DNA of 64,000 bases from an uncultured Lachnospiraceae bacterium (GTDB lineage: Bacteria > Bacillota > Clostridia > Lachnospirales > Lachnospiraceae). The notes under the pieces are model-generated. The model was not told where the DNA came from, ran no database searches, and saw nothing but the letters and a program-made list of their open reading frames with translations. The stretch spans positions 1 through 64,000 of the forward strand of contig CACXAT010000007.1 of assembly GCA_902765725.1 (NCBI GenBank), read 5' to 3'. Shown in pieces: positions 44,430-53,163 of the stretch (positions are counted from its first letter, which is position 1; the number at the start of each line of letters is the position of its first letter). The position numbers and the translations under genes were made by a program.

Positions 44430-45752
44430 TCAGCCCTCCATCTCGAATTCCAGCTGTCCCTGTGCGTCTTCCAGCGCTGCAGCAACTGCCTCAAGAGAAG
44501 CATCTCCGCCTGCAACCAGGTTCTGGATCGCGGTGCCTACATACTGACGGCACTGATAGTGATAATCAGACTGCTCTACGATCGGAACATTTGCGCCCAT
44601 CTTAACGATGTCAGCATAGATTGGCTGGCCTTCGAAGAAGTCAACGCCTTCCTGATATACATCAGATGCGCCAGCCTTGGAGGAGCAGGTGATGACTCCG
44701 CCGTTCTTCAGAGCTGCGTCATAGGTCTCGGTGCTTCCGCCAAGGAAGGTCTTGGACAGGAAATCAACTGCCAGCTCAGGCTTCGTGCAGTTTGCAGTGA
44801 TATACAGGGAGGATCCGCCGTTGGCTGCATAGCCTTCGCCGCCTTCCAGAGTCGGCAGAGAGGTGATTGCCCACTTGCCGGAGTTCTCTGCTACCTGCTC
44901 CATGGTCGGGATGATCCAGTTGCCGTTCAGGACGCCGGCGACCATATCGCCTACGATTGCCTGATCGGTGTAGTCGGACCAGTCATTGCCAAGGTACAGA
45001 ACCTTCTCGTTGATCATGGTGACGATGTCAGCGATGATCTGGATGTACTTCTCGTTGGAAGCGAAGGTCGGAGCGCCGTCGGTGAACTGGCTCTCGCCCT
45101 CAGCCTGAAGCATCATGTAGGGAAGGTCATTGCCGGAACCATCCATGCAGAGGAGGTATTTGCCGGTCTTCTCATAGACAGCCTTGCCGACTTCGATGAA
45201 CTTGTCCCATGTGCATCCGGTCATGTCTTCAACGGTGTAGCCCGCTTCTTCCAGAAGGTCGGTTCTGTAAGCCATGATTGCGGTGCCGTTGTCAACCGGA
45301 GCGCCATAGTGTACATCGTCGATGGTGCTGTAGGAAAGTTTCTCAGCGCCGTAGTCACTCCAGTCTACGTCAGCAGTGGAGAGATCCTGCCATGCATCCG
45401 GATAGTTCAGATGGAACTGCTGGAAATAGTGATCCTGGAACAGCACGATATCCGGAAGGGTGCTGTAATCGCCCGCGGATGCTGCCAGTGTAACTGCGTT
45501 CTCAACATCGGAAGATCCGGACTGAGTGATGATGTTCAGCTTGAAGTCCGGATTGACGTTCTTCTGATAATCAGCCTCAGCTGCTTCCAGAGCCGGAATA
45601 TTGAAGTTAGCGTCCCATGCATAGACAGACAGCGTGTTCTCGTCCTCAGAAGCGACATCAGCTGCGGGAGCCTCTTCTGCGTATACAGCAGCCGGGACCA
45701 TAGATACTGCCATAACCGAGGCAGTAAGAAGTGCAATTAACTTTCTCTTCAT
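44430..45752 (-). CDS. Extracellular solute-binding protein of the sugar ABC transporter
   Basis: A 440-residue family 1 solute-binding protein with signal peptide (MKRKLIALLTASVMAVSM, cleavage near VYA-EEA). No lipobox Cys follows, unlike most Gram-positive binding proteins, so its attachment to the membrane is unclear. NYPDAWQDLS, FIEVGKAVYEKTG and GNWIIPTMEQ are typical of this family. Ligand not predictable; a galactoside is suggested by lacZ. GGAGG lies 9 nt before the ATG. Confidence 0.9.
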   Translation of the reverse strand: MKRKLIALLTASVMAVSMVPAAVYAEEAPAADVASEDENTLSVYAWDANFNIPALEAAEADYQKNVNPDFKLNIITQSGSSDVENAVTLAASAGDYSTLPDIVLFQDHYFQQFHLNYPDAWQDLSTADVDWSDYGAEKLSYSTIDDVHYGAPVDNGTAIMAYRTDLLEEAGYTVEDMTGCTWDKFIEVGKAVYEKTGKYLLCMDGSGNDLPYMMLQAEGESQFTDGAPTFASNEKYIQIIADIVTMINEKVLYLGNDWSDYTDQAIVGDMVAGVLNGNWIIPTMEQVAENSGKWAITSLPTLEGGEGYAANGGSSLYITANCTKPELAVDFLSKTFLGGSTETYDAALKNGGVITCSSKAGASDVYQEGVDFFEGQPIYADIVKMGANVPIVEQSDYHYQCRQYVGTAIQNLVAGGDASLEAVAAALEDAQGQLEFEMEG

Positions 45753-45951
45753 AGTTTGATACCTCCATACTTGATATATGTTGACAGCAACCGGCCGGAA
45801 TCACGTCCACCGGCCTTATGGATATATGATAAACAAGTCTGAACAAGGAATGTGGTCGAAAAGCGCCCTAATCTGCGCATTTTCGACTATATTCGTCATA
45901 ACGACTAATCCAACCGCACCTACGATTGTCTTTATTTGTGCAATAGACGAT

Positions 45952-45994
45952 AAAAACCCGCATTTTCGCGCACAGAACACGCAAAAACACGGGT
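45952..45994 (-). terminator. Terminator after the AraC-type gene
   Basis: ACCCG...CGGGT arms plus an inner T-rich/A-rich pairing form a stem of about 13 bp with one or two mismatches, followed in the leftward transcript by TTTTTA. It separates the barnase-barstar-AraC unit from the transport operon. The remaining 200 nt up to the binding-protein gene must hold its promoter; a TCGT-N4-ACGA palindrome lies there, but no strong promoter was found by eye. Confidence 0.55.
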
Positions 45995-46017
45995 AATATG
46001 TCAATATGTCTGTATGA

Positions 46018-46950
46018 TTACCATCCCTTCTGAACGGATACATTGACCTCCAGAAGCCTGCTCTCGTAATTCTTCGGATCCTTCTTCCACTGATAGGGTG
46101 TCACGCCGATCACCTGCTTGAAGTTCCGGTCAAAGGTGGATACGGTCGAAAAGCCGCAGTTCAGCGCCACCGATGACATGGATTCATTGGAGGAGCGCAG
46201 CATCTCACAGGCGCGAAGCACCCTGACCATGTTCAGGTACTCGATCGGCGTCATGTCGATATACTCCGAAAACAGTCTGCGGAAATGAGTCTCCGAGATA
46301 TGGCACTCTCTTGCCAGTGTCTCGATCCGGATCGGCTCCGCATAGTGCCGGTCCACATACTTCAGCGCTTCCTGGATCTGGCCCACTCCGGTCCGGATGG
46401 TCACCTCGGGCTCGTCGGAGGTCTTCATGATCCGGGCGATCTCGAACAGAAGCGTCATCAGCAGGCCCCTGACCCGGTCCACATAGAAGTCAGCCTTCGT
46501 CTTCATCTCATTCAGGATCAGGTCTGCCACCCTGGCAAGCACCGGATACTCGTCAAAGCTGCCAAAGACCGCGTCCCTTCCCAGCAGATCGAGAAACCTT
46601 CTGCGGGTTACTATATTCTCTCCAAAATGCTCCCTCAGCAGAGTTCCCGGATCCAGAAACAGATATTCCCAGCAGCTCAGGGTCCCCCGGTCCGAATTTG
46701 TCGTGTGGGGATAGTTGCGCGGGATCGCAGAGATCATGCCCGGGCCGAAGCGCTCCACATCCTTGTCCAGGACCAGATCCCCGGTCCCGTCCCTGCAGAT
46801 CCCGATCTCCATCAGATTATGGAAATGAAGATAGTCTACGCCCTCCCCGTATTCCCGGATCCACTCCTCTCCCGTCAGGGCCAGGACTCCTTCCTTCTGG
46901 GGGATATCATAATAGCGCAGTTCTACTTTGTCTTTCTTCTTAGCAGGCAT
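46018..46950 (-). CDS. AraC-family transcriptional regulator with cupin sensor
   Basis: A 310-residue regulator. The N-terminal ~150 residues form a cupin-like sensor (YLHFHNLMEIGICRDGTGDL). The C-terminal ~100 residues hold two helix-turn-helix units (LARECHISETHFRRLFSEY; SSVALNCGFSTVSTFDRNFK). It probably senses the sugar imported by the adjacent system and activates it. AGAGGAG lies 8 nt before the ATG, which follows the barstar stop by only 14 nt. Confidence 0.9.
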   Translation of the reverse strand: MPAKKKDKVELRYYDIPQKEGVLALTGEEWIREYGEGVDYLHFHNLMEIGICRDGTGDLVLDKDVERFGPGMISAIPRNYPHTTNSDRGTLSCWEYLFLDPGTLLREHFGENIVTRRRFLDLLGRDAVFGSFDEYPVLARVADLILNEMKTKADFYVDRVRGLLMTLLFEIARIMKTSDEPEVTIRTGVGQIQEALKYVDRHYAEPIRIETLARECHISETHFRRLFSEYIDMTPIEYLNMVRVLRACEMLRSSNESMSSVALNCGFSTVSTFDRNFKQVIGVTPYQWKKDPKNYESRLLEVNVSVQKGW

Positions 46951-46964
46951 GCCGACGACTCCTC

Positions 46965-47258
46965 TCAGAATCCGCTTGTCAGATACAGGTGAATATGGGT
47001 ATTCTCATCCGCGGCCCGATTCAGGACCTTTATGGTCTTCAGGGCATATCCCTCCGGCGGCATGAGTTCAAGTTCACTCTCCTCCAGCTCGAAGACGGTC
47101 TCCTGACTGATCTCACTCAGAAGATCCGAAAGCGCGTCCAGATTGCCGCCGAAGTACTCCGGCAGATCCAGCGCTTCTTTCATGAAGGCAGCCATCGAAG
47201 ATCTGTCCGAGATCTTCTGCGCAGTCAGAACGACTCTTCTCAATAAACGGTCTGTCAT
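46965..47258 (-). CDS. Barstar-family ribonuclease inhibitor
   Basis: A 97-residue cytoplasmic protein with the barstar fold. FGGNLDALSDLL retains both acidic residues equivalent to barstar Asp35 and Asp39 that plug the RNase active site. It protects the producer from the RNase encoded 15 nt upstream. Confidence 0.9.
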   Translation of the reverse strand: MTDRLLRRVVLTAQKISDRSSMAAFMKEALDLPEYFGGNLDALSDLLSEISQETVFELEESELELMPPEGYALKTIKVLNRAADENTHIHLYLTSGF

Positions 47259-47273
47259 CTTCCTCTTCCCTCT

Positions 47274-47840
47274 TTATTCATCGTCACTGCCCCACAGCAG
47301 TGTGAAGGTCTCATAGTGATCATCCGTGTAATAGATATTCCAGTCGCCATTGTCATCGTCTCCGGAATACACGATCCTCTTCGCCCCGCGCGAAGATCTG
47401 CCGAGGGTATCGATATCACACTCATGATACTCTCTGCCCCACACGTCGGGAAGATTCTCCTCATAATTGCCATAGTAGTCGCCGCCGATGCACATCCCGT
47501 CGATCAGCCGGTTCAGCGCGCCGCCTTCCCAGCCTCTCTTTCTCGCTTCCTTCTTGGTCATGTAATTGGAAGGAAGTTCATGATACTGCACAAGGTATGC
47601 ACACACCTCGTCCTTCGTGTCATACTCGCCGTCCTCGGAAACATCCAGCGACATGTAATAATCGTCTTCGTCCCCGCCGTCCTGCGCAGTGCCTGTGCTG
47701 CCGACGAATCCATCGTCTTCCTCGCCCACCAGCCATCCCAGCAGATCGCCGATGGTGACGGCCTGCACCGTGGATGCTGACAGAGCCAGTGCAAATGCGA
47801 GCAGCAGCGCGATCCAGATTGTTCTTCTCATCTTCTTCAC
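47274..47840 (-). CDS. Secreted barnase-type ribonuclease
   Basis: A 188-residue protein with a signal peptide (TIWIALLLAFALALSASTVQA), an acidic linker of ~40 residues (TAQDGGDEDDYYMSLDVSED) and a C-terminal barnase domain. Catalytic residues align with barnase: Lys27 in YMTKKEA, Glu73 in YHECDID, Arg83 and Arg87 in SRGAKRIVYS, and His102 in DDHYETF. It cleaves RNA outside the cell. GTG 47840 is preferred because GGAGG ends 9 nt upstream; the ATG at 47831 is too far. Confidence 0.9.
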   Translation of the reverse strand: MKKMRRTIWIALLLAFALALSASTVQAVTIGDLLGWLVGEEDDGFVGSTGTAQDGGDEDDYYMSLDVSEDGEYDTKDEVCAYLVQYHELPSNYMTKKEARKRGWEGGALNRLIDGMCIGGDYYGNYEENLPDVWGREYHECDIDTLGRSSRGAKRIVYSGDDDNGDWNIYYTDDHYETFTLLWGSDDE

Positions 47841-47927
47841 AGCTTCGTACCTCCGAAGAATAGAATAGCGGATATGGCTTGTTTTGTCCATGTTCACAGG
47901 CCACTTTCATCCGATCCTGACAAGACA

Positions 47928-47959
47928 GAAAACCGGGGCTGCCAGAGGGCAGTCCCGGT
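47928..47959 (-). terminator. Terminator after cstA
   Basis: ACCGGGGCTGCC (47932-47943) pairs with GGCAGTCCCGGT (47948-47959) with one mismatch; TTTTC follows in the leftward transcript, 30 nt beyond the cstA stop. Confidence 0.75.
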
Positions 47960-47988
47960 CCTTCTTCTTATGCAATTATAAGAATGGC

Positions 47989-49701
47989 TTATTTCGCCTG
48001 CTTGCTCAGAGTCCTGAGTGCAGTGATCGCAAGGTCAACTGCAAGGACGACCAGAACAACTGCGATGCAGCCCTGGATGATGCTCCAGGTATCCGCGACC
48101 TTGAACTTCGCAATGATGGTCTGGACCAGTGAGGAGATCGTCACGACCAGCATGAAGCACATCGGGATGTAGAACATCTTGTTGTTGCGTCCGTTCGCGC
48201 CGAGCCATGCGCAGACAGCCAGAAGGCCGAGTGCCGCAAGCAGCTGGTTGGCAGCGCCGAACAGCGGCCAGATCTTGGAATATCCGGTAAGGCCGAGGGC
48301 AATGCCCAGGACAACCGTGATCGCGGTCGCGACATACGGATTGACCAGGATCGCTCTGGGTCCGGTGACATCCTTCGGAGTCTCACCATCGTTCAGGAAG
48401 AATTCCTGGAACATGTAGCGGGCAAGTCTGGTAGCGGTATCCAGAGAGGTCAGGCAGAATACGGAGACTGCCAGGATCAGCATCTGGTAGATAACTCTCT
48501 GCACGCCTTCATTGGTGAAGGAGCCGAGCATACGGGACAGACCGGTTGCGAATACTGCGGTCGGAGCGCCGATATCACCGGCCTTGACCTCGTTGAATAC
48601 GTAGCCGACTGCACACAGGGACAGGATTGCGACGACGCACTCGATGAGCATTGCGCCGTAGCCGATCGGCATAGCGTCTCTCTCATTGTCGATCTGCTTT
48701 GCAGTGGTTCCGGAGGAAACAAGTGAATGGAATCCGGAGATCGCACCGCAGGCGATGGTAATGAACAGAGCCGGGAACAGGGTTCCTCTTGAAGAAGCGA
48801 ATACGCCGCTCTCTGTGGTGTTTACAAAACCGGTGAATGCCGGCATATCCACATGGCCGGTGCCTGTGAGCGCCGCGCCTACGACTGCGATGATCGCAAC
48901 TGCGATCATGAAGTACAGCAGGAAGGAGCTCAGATAATCACGCGGCTGCAGCAGGATCCATACCGGAGTTACGGAAGCGATCAGGATATAGACTGCAAGG
49001 ACATACATCCATACATTGTAGCTGAGCGCCAGCGGATGCCAGTTGAGGCCGATGACAACGATAAGAACGATGCCGACACAGCCTGCCACGGATGCGATTC
49101 CAACCGGGACATTCTTTCTGTATACCATGAAGCCGAAGATGATGGCGAGTACGATAAACAGTACGGAGATCATCGCTGTGGAGAGGTTTGCGTCAAGGCT
49201 TGTGCCCTCGATCGCAACGCCTGCCGCATTGGTAGCGCCGAAGGTGGACGCAACAATCGAAGCGAATGCCGCAACGACCAGAAGCAGGGTCAGCCATGCG
49301 AAGATCAGGAACAGCCTCTTGGCCTTCTGTCCCATGGTCTCACTGATGACAACACCAATGGACTGTCCCTTGTTGCGGACAGACGCGAACAGTGCGCCGA
49401 AGTCATGGACGCCGCCAAAGAAGATGCCACCGATCAGGACCCAGAGCATAACCGGGACCCAGCCGAATGCAGCTGCCTGGATCGGGCCGTTGATCGGGCC
49501 TGCGCCTGCGATGGATGAGAAATGATGTCCCATCAGCACCGCTGCTCTTGCAGGAACATAGTCAACGCCGTCCTGAAGCTCATGTGCCGGAGTCTTTCTG
49601 GAAGGATCGACCCCCCACTCCTTTGCCAGCCATCTGCCATACAGCATGTAACCCGCAACGAGGACTACGATACTGATGAGCAGAATTACGAGAATGTTCA
49701 T
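47989..49701 (-). CDS. cstA: CstA-family carbon starvation transporter (pyruvate/peptide)
   Basis: A 570-residue integral membrane protein with about 14-16 hydrophobic helices. The conserved N-terminal DYVPARAAVLMGHHFSSIAG and GPINGPIQAAAFGW define the family, which includes E. coli CstA (peptides) and BtsT (pyruvate). ATG 49701 has GGAGG 9 nt upstream. A small gene with one nt between its stop and this start is co-transcribed. Pyruvate fits the mixed-acid metabolism, but the substrate is not shown. Confidence 0.93.
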   Translation of the reverse strand: MNILVILLISIVVLVAGYMLYGRWLAKEWGVDPSRKTPAHELQDGVDYVPARAAVLMGHHFSSIAGAGPINGPIQAAAFGWVPVMLWVLIGGIFFGGVHDFGALFASVRNKGQSIGVVISETMGQKAKRLFLIFAWLTLLLVVAAFASIVASTFGATNAAGVAIEGTSLDANLSTAMISVLFIVLAIIFGFMVYRKNVPVGIASVAGCVGIVLIVVIGLNWHPLALSYNVWMYVLAVYILIASVTPVWILLQPRDYLSSFLLYFMIAVAIIAVVGAALTGTGHVDMPAFTGFVNTTESGVFASSRGTLFPALFITIACGAISGFHSLVSSGTTAKQIDNERDAMPIGYGAMLIECVVAILSLCAVGYVFNEVKAGDIGAPTAVFATGLSRMLGSFTNEGVQRVIYQMLILAVSVFCLTSLDTATRLARYMFQEFFLNDGETPKDVTGPRAILVNPYVATAITVVLGIALGLTGYSKIWPLFGAANQLLAALGLLAVCAWLGANGRNNKMFYIPMCFMLVVTISSLVQTIIAKFKVADTWSIIQGCIAVVLVVLAVDLAITALRTLSKQAK

Positions 49702-49702
49702 A

Positions 49703-50254
49703 CTACACTTCCTCCTTTTGCAGAACTTTGTTGGCAGCAAAGTTCTTAGAATATAGATTCAACATCTGCTTCGAGATCCTGCCTGAGATCACCTTCTCTC
49801 TCTCAAGATCCACGCAGATGAGGTGCCCCTCGGAACGCCCTCTGAAGGTAAACAGATAGCTCCTGTCATATCGGAAGCGCTCGATCTCACGGATCGTCTC
49901 CTGCGCAGGTGTGCGCGAGGACAGGACGACGACGGTCAGATCCGACAGCATGTGGTCCTTCTCGGGGTATTTCTCCTTCTTGCGGACCAGCTCAGGCTCC
50001 ATATAGCCTTCCATCAGGCTTCTTGCCTCGGCAACCGTATCCATCGTGCACTGCTCTGCTTCCATGAACAGAATATGCTCATAGGTACGGACCGCCCAAA
50101 GCTGCGCCTTCCTGACAGCGACATACTTTTCATTCAGCGAAAAAAAATACCCATACGCAGGGTACTCCCGGCCGCCGATGCGGTAAGGTCGATAAATATC
50201 AAATGATCCTGATAAAGTATTCAGAATCTTTTCCAGATAAACTGCTGCTTCCAA
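49703..50254 (-). CDS. Conserved-looking hypothetical protein preceding cstA
   Basis: A 183-residue soluble protein of unknown family. It has a Tyr/Phe-rich N-terminal half (PYRIGGREYPAYGYFFSLNE) and a C-terminal half with DLTVVVLSSRTP and ISKQMLNLYSK. No signal peptide or membrane helix. The likely start is TTG 50254 (MEAAVYLEKIL), with GGAG 8 nt upstream; the frame is open to 50323. Tight coupling to cstA suggests a regulatory or accessory role for transport. Confidence 0.7.
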   Translation of the reverse strand: MEAAVYLEKILNTLSGSFDIYRPYRIGGREYPAYGYFFSLNEKYVAVRKAQLWAVRTYEHILFMEAEQCTMDTVAEARSLMEGYMEPELVRKKEKYPEKDHMLSDLTVVVLSSRTPAQETIREIERFRYDRSYLFTFRGRSEGHLICVDLEREKVISGRISKQMLNLYSKNFAANKVLQKEEV

Positions 50255-50433
50255 AATGAACAACTCCAATGCAAATACACATTTTTTGTATTCAACGAAA
50301 ATAAATTTAGCACAATGAAACACTCACTTCAATAAAAAAAGTGTTAAATGTCGACCATTTCAGCCATAAATATTTCGTTTGTTATGGAATATCTTATAAT
50401 TATTTGCGATATTTGTATGAACAAATATTGAAA

Positions 50434-50458
50434 AGCCGGAATCCCGAGGATTCCGGCT
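50434..50458 (-). terminator. Terminator after the lactate-permease gene
   Basis: AGCCGGAATCC (50434-50444) and GGATTCCGGCT (50448-50458) are perfect, with a 3-nt loop and TTTTC following in the leftward transcript. Confidence 0.75.
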
Positions 50459-50482
50459 CACCTTGAACAACCCAATCCCTCC

Positions 50483-52150
50483 TCAGGCCAGAAGCTCCGG
50501 CATGGGACGGATTCCCATTTTAATAAATATTCCTACGATAAGTGCCACCGTGAAGGCGTAGATCAAGCAGGGGATGATGTTCGTCCGGATCAGCCTGCCC
50601 TCCGCTCCGTTGGTACCGGTGGTTGCGCATACTGCCACGATATTGTGCACGCAGATCATGTTGCCGATCGCGCCGCCCATGCACTGCAGGGCCACGATGA
50701 GCACCTGTGAGATCCCGAGGATGGTTGCCGTCTCGTACTGGATCGATGCAAACAGAGTGTTTGAAACAGTATTCGACCCTGACATAAACGCTCCGAGGAC
50801 GCCGATCAGAGGAGCCGCTATGAAGTATGCATGGGAGAACAGCGCTGCCATCGCGTGGGCCAGTGTATACAGCATGGAGTCTCCCGTACCCATCCCGGTA
50901 TAGCGGTACAGATTGACCATGGCGACTCCAAACAGAAGGGCTATGGCGGCTCCCGATATCTGGCGGACCGTTCCCTTCAGTGCACGGAGGGTCTCATCCT
51001 TCTTCATCCCGAAGAGTAAAGACGCGGCCAGCGCCACGGGGATGAAGGGGAAGATCCCCGGATTGTACAGGACTTTGAAATCCCAGTTCACGCCCTGCAC
51101 TCCCAGGATACTGCTCACATGGAGGATGAGCGGATCACTGTTCAGGAGCTTTTTGATCCTGAATACATCTACCCGGGTCAGCACCAGGAGGATCCCGATC
51201 ATGATATAAGGCATCCAGGCCCGGACCGTGTTCATTTTCCGGTCAACGACCATCTCTGCCACACTGCTCTTCCCCCAGCTGCTGTCTCCCCATTCCTCGC
51301 AGCCGTCAAAGGTCCAGACCTTTTTGGGGACAAACCAGCCCCTTCGGATCGCGAAGATCAGGATCGGGAGCGCCCCTATGAAAGCCACCATGGAAGTCAG
51401 GTCAGGTCCGGCGAACAGTCCCATCAGCAGATAGAGCGACCCTGTCGTAAACCCTGCAAACAGGCAGAAGGGGAGCGCTCCGAAGGCATCCCTGAAGCTG
51501 TGATTCCTGCCGAACACCCTGCACAGCACCATGACACCGATGAAGATAATGAGGATCCCTCCGATGCAGTGGGGGATCACTACCCATTTCGTGAGTACCC
51601 TCGTGAAGGTATCCGGGTCTCCGCCCCCGGCGATGACAGCATCCCTCACTGTGGCGGATGCGGTCAGGAGCGGCACACCCACAGGTCCCGGTTCCACGGG
51701 CCAGGAGTTGTAGATCAGGCAGACCGTCGCCGCCGCAAGGGGCGGGAATCCGAGACTGATCAGGATCGGCGCCGCGAGAGCCGCAGGAGTCCCGAAGCCG
51801 GCAGCGCCCTCTATAAATCCGGCAAATACAAAGCCGATCAGCACACACTGCAGCCGGGCATCCCTGGTAATGTGGGAAAACATGCGGTCTATGGAAGCCA
51901 TCGCCCCGGACATTCTCAGCACATTCATCAGCAGGATCGCGCCGAAGATGATCATCAGGATCTCGGAGGCACTGAGAAATCCGCAGACTGTGCGCGAGGC
52001 GATATGGAGCAGGTCCATCTTCCACAGGGCCCGGGCCGCTATGGCAGTCAGAAGCCAGGACAGGGGCATCGCCCTCTTCGCCGGCCAGCCGCAGACAGTC
52101 ATCAGAAAAACACACAGCAGGATTGGAACCGCAGCAACTATTGTAAGCAT
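50483..52150 (-). CDS. L-lactate permease family transporter
   Basis: A 555-residue LctP-family membrane protein with about 13 helices. Family signatures AGFIEGAAGFGTPAALAAPI and GAFMSGSNTVSNTLF are clear. It moves lactate or glycolate with protons. Start MLTIVAAVP at 52150 has GGAGG 5 nt upstream. It follows the XRE gene by 22 nt, so it may belong to the same transcript. Confidence 0.9.
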   Translation of the reverse strand: MLTIVAAVPILLCVFLMTVCGWPAKRAMPLSWLLTAIAARALWKMDLLHIASRTVCGFLSASEILMIIFGAILLMNVLRMSGAMASIDRMFSHITRDARLQCVLIGFVFAGFIEGAAGFGTPAALAAPILISLGFPPLAAATVCLIYNSWPVEPGPVGVPLLTASATVRDAVIAGGGDPDTFTRVLTKWVVIPHCIGGILIIFIGVMVLCRVFGRNHSFRDAFGALPFCLFAGFTTGSLYLLMGLFAGPDLTSMVAFIGALPILIFAIRRGWFVPKKVWTFDGCEEWGDSSWGKSSVAEMVVDRKMNTVRAWMPYIMIGILLVLTRVDVFRIKKLLNSDPLILHVSSILGVQGVNWDFKVLYNPGIFPFIPVALAASLLFGMKKDETLRALKGTVRQISGAAIALLFGVAMVNLYRYTGMGTGDSMLYTLAHAMAALFSHAYFIAAPLIGVLGAFMSGSNTVSNTLFASIQYETATILGISQVLIVALQCMGGAIGNMICVHNIVAVCATTGTNGAEGRLIRTNIIPCLIYAFTVALIVGIFIKMGIRPMPELLA

Positions 52151-52172
52151 CATACCCTCCAATTTCCAAATC

Positions 52173-52364
52173 TTATTCCCAGAACAGTTCATCCAGGGTC
52201 CGGTCCAGCACCTTGCAGATCGCAAGGCACAGACGGATCGTGGGATTGTAGTCCCCCTTTTCGATCGCGCTGATGGTCTGCCTGGACACTCCCACGGCCC
52301 GGGCCAGCTCCTCCTGGGACAGGTCTTTTGCCGCTCGGGCGGACTTGAGGCGAAGATTTTTCAT
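52173..52364 (-). CDS. XRE-family helix-turn-helix regulator
   Basis: A 63-residue protein that is almost entirely one helix-turn-helix (LSQEELARAVGVSRQTISAI, then EKGDYNPTIRLCLAI). Such small regulators usually pair with a membrane protein, as here: the start overlaps the upstream membrane gene stop by one nt. An inverted repeat at the upstream promoter could be its operator. Confidence 0.92.
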   Translation of the reverse strand: MKNLRLKSARAAKDLSQEELARAVGVSRQTISAIEKGDYNPTIRLCLAICKVLDRTLDELFWE

Positions 52365-52891
52365 CAGTCATCCTCCTCTTCCGGGCGCAGACGGCGAAGC
52401 AGAGTCGTCACCAGGATGGTCGTAAAGAGCGGCAGGCACAGCACCATCATGATGCGCTCATCTTCCACCGGCTGAGTCCACCCCTTAAAGGCACCCTCCG
52501 ACACAAGGCGGACCAGCATGAAGATCCCGGCCGCCTCCATCACGGCAACTGCCACAAGAAACAGGCAGTTCTGCCTCCCGGTCCGCTCCAGGCCATAGTA
52601 GGAATCATGCAGGATACTGTAGCCCACGTTCACACTGCCGCACAGGATCGCTCCCAGAAGCAGCGCGTCAGCCGCGCTGAGCATACAGAATCCTGCAGCC
52701 TTCTCCAGCAGCATATAGGCCGCTGTGTAGAATAGCACTGTGTAAAATGAGTACCAGGCACCCTTCCCCCGGATCCGAAGCTGCATCTCGTCGTATTCCT
52801 GCGAGATACGCTTCTGCCGGTTCTTCTCAAGCCAGATCAGAACTGCGGCGGCTGCGATAAATCCCACAGCCATCAGAATCGAATAGTTCAT
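52364..52891 (-). CDS. Four-helix membrane protein paired with XRE regulator
   Basis: A 175-residue protein with about four to five membrane helices and a charged loop after the first (EKNRQKRISQEYDEMQLRIR). Start ATG 52891 follows GGAGG by 8 nt. Pairs of this type with XRE regulators are common in clostridia; function unknown. Confidence 0.82.
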   Translation of the reverse strand: MNYSILMAVGFIAAAAVLIWLEKNRQKRISQEYDEMQLRIRGKGAWYSFYTVLFYTAAYMLLEKAAGFCMLSAADALLLGAILCGSVNVGYSILHDSYYGLERTGRQNCLFLVAVAVMEAAGIFMLVRLVSEGAFKGWTQPVEDERIMMVLCLPLFTTILVTTLLRRLRPEEEDD

Positions 52892-52990
52892 ATACATACC
52901 CTCCTGACGGATCTCAATTCGGCAATCACTGCACAGATTCATCCGCTGCAGCCCCCCGTCTACCGGGCAGTTCTATCCGTCACCGCTCCC

Positions 52991-53019
52991 ACAATAACAC
53001 TTTAATAGCATAATGTCAA
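52991..53019 (-). promoter_or_regulatory. Promoter of the membrane protein/XRE unit (TTGACA-N17-TATTGT)
   Basis: Leftward -35 TTGACA (53014-53019), 17-nt spacer, -10 TATTGT (52991-52996), about 100 nt upstream of the start. Confidence 0.6.
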
Positions 53020-53033
53020 ATATATACGACATT
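53012..53033. promoter_or_regulatory. Inverted repeat overlapping the -35 box, candidate XRE operator
   Basis: AATGTC and GACATT arms, perfect over 6 bp with a 10-nt AT-rich centre, cover the TTGACA -35 element. The small XRE protein of the same transcript is the obvious candidate ligand. Confidence 0.45.
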
Positions 53034-53049
53034 CTGTAAGCAGACAGAA

Positions 53050-53083
53050 GCAGCCCGCATCGCTGAATCTCGATGCGGGCTGC
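53050..53083 (-). terminator. Strong stem-loop downstream of the nitroreductase gene
   Basis: Arms GCAGCCCGCATCG (53050-53062) and its complement (53071-53083), 13 bp perfect with an 8-nt loop. No U-tract follows, so termination is likely but not certain. Confidence 0.5.
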
Positions 53084-53163
53084 ATCTGCCTGCTACAGCT
53101 GCTTTTATCTTTTATCTTTTTGCCTGTTCCTGTCCGCTTTCCGGTATCAGAGTACTTCCGCCA

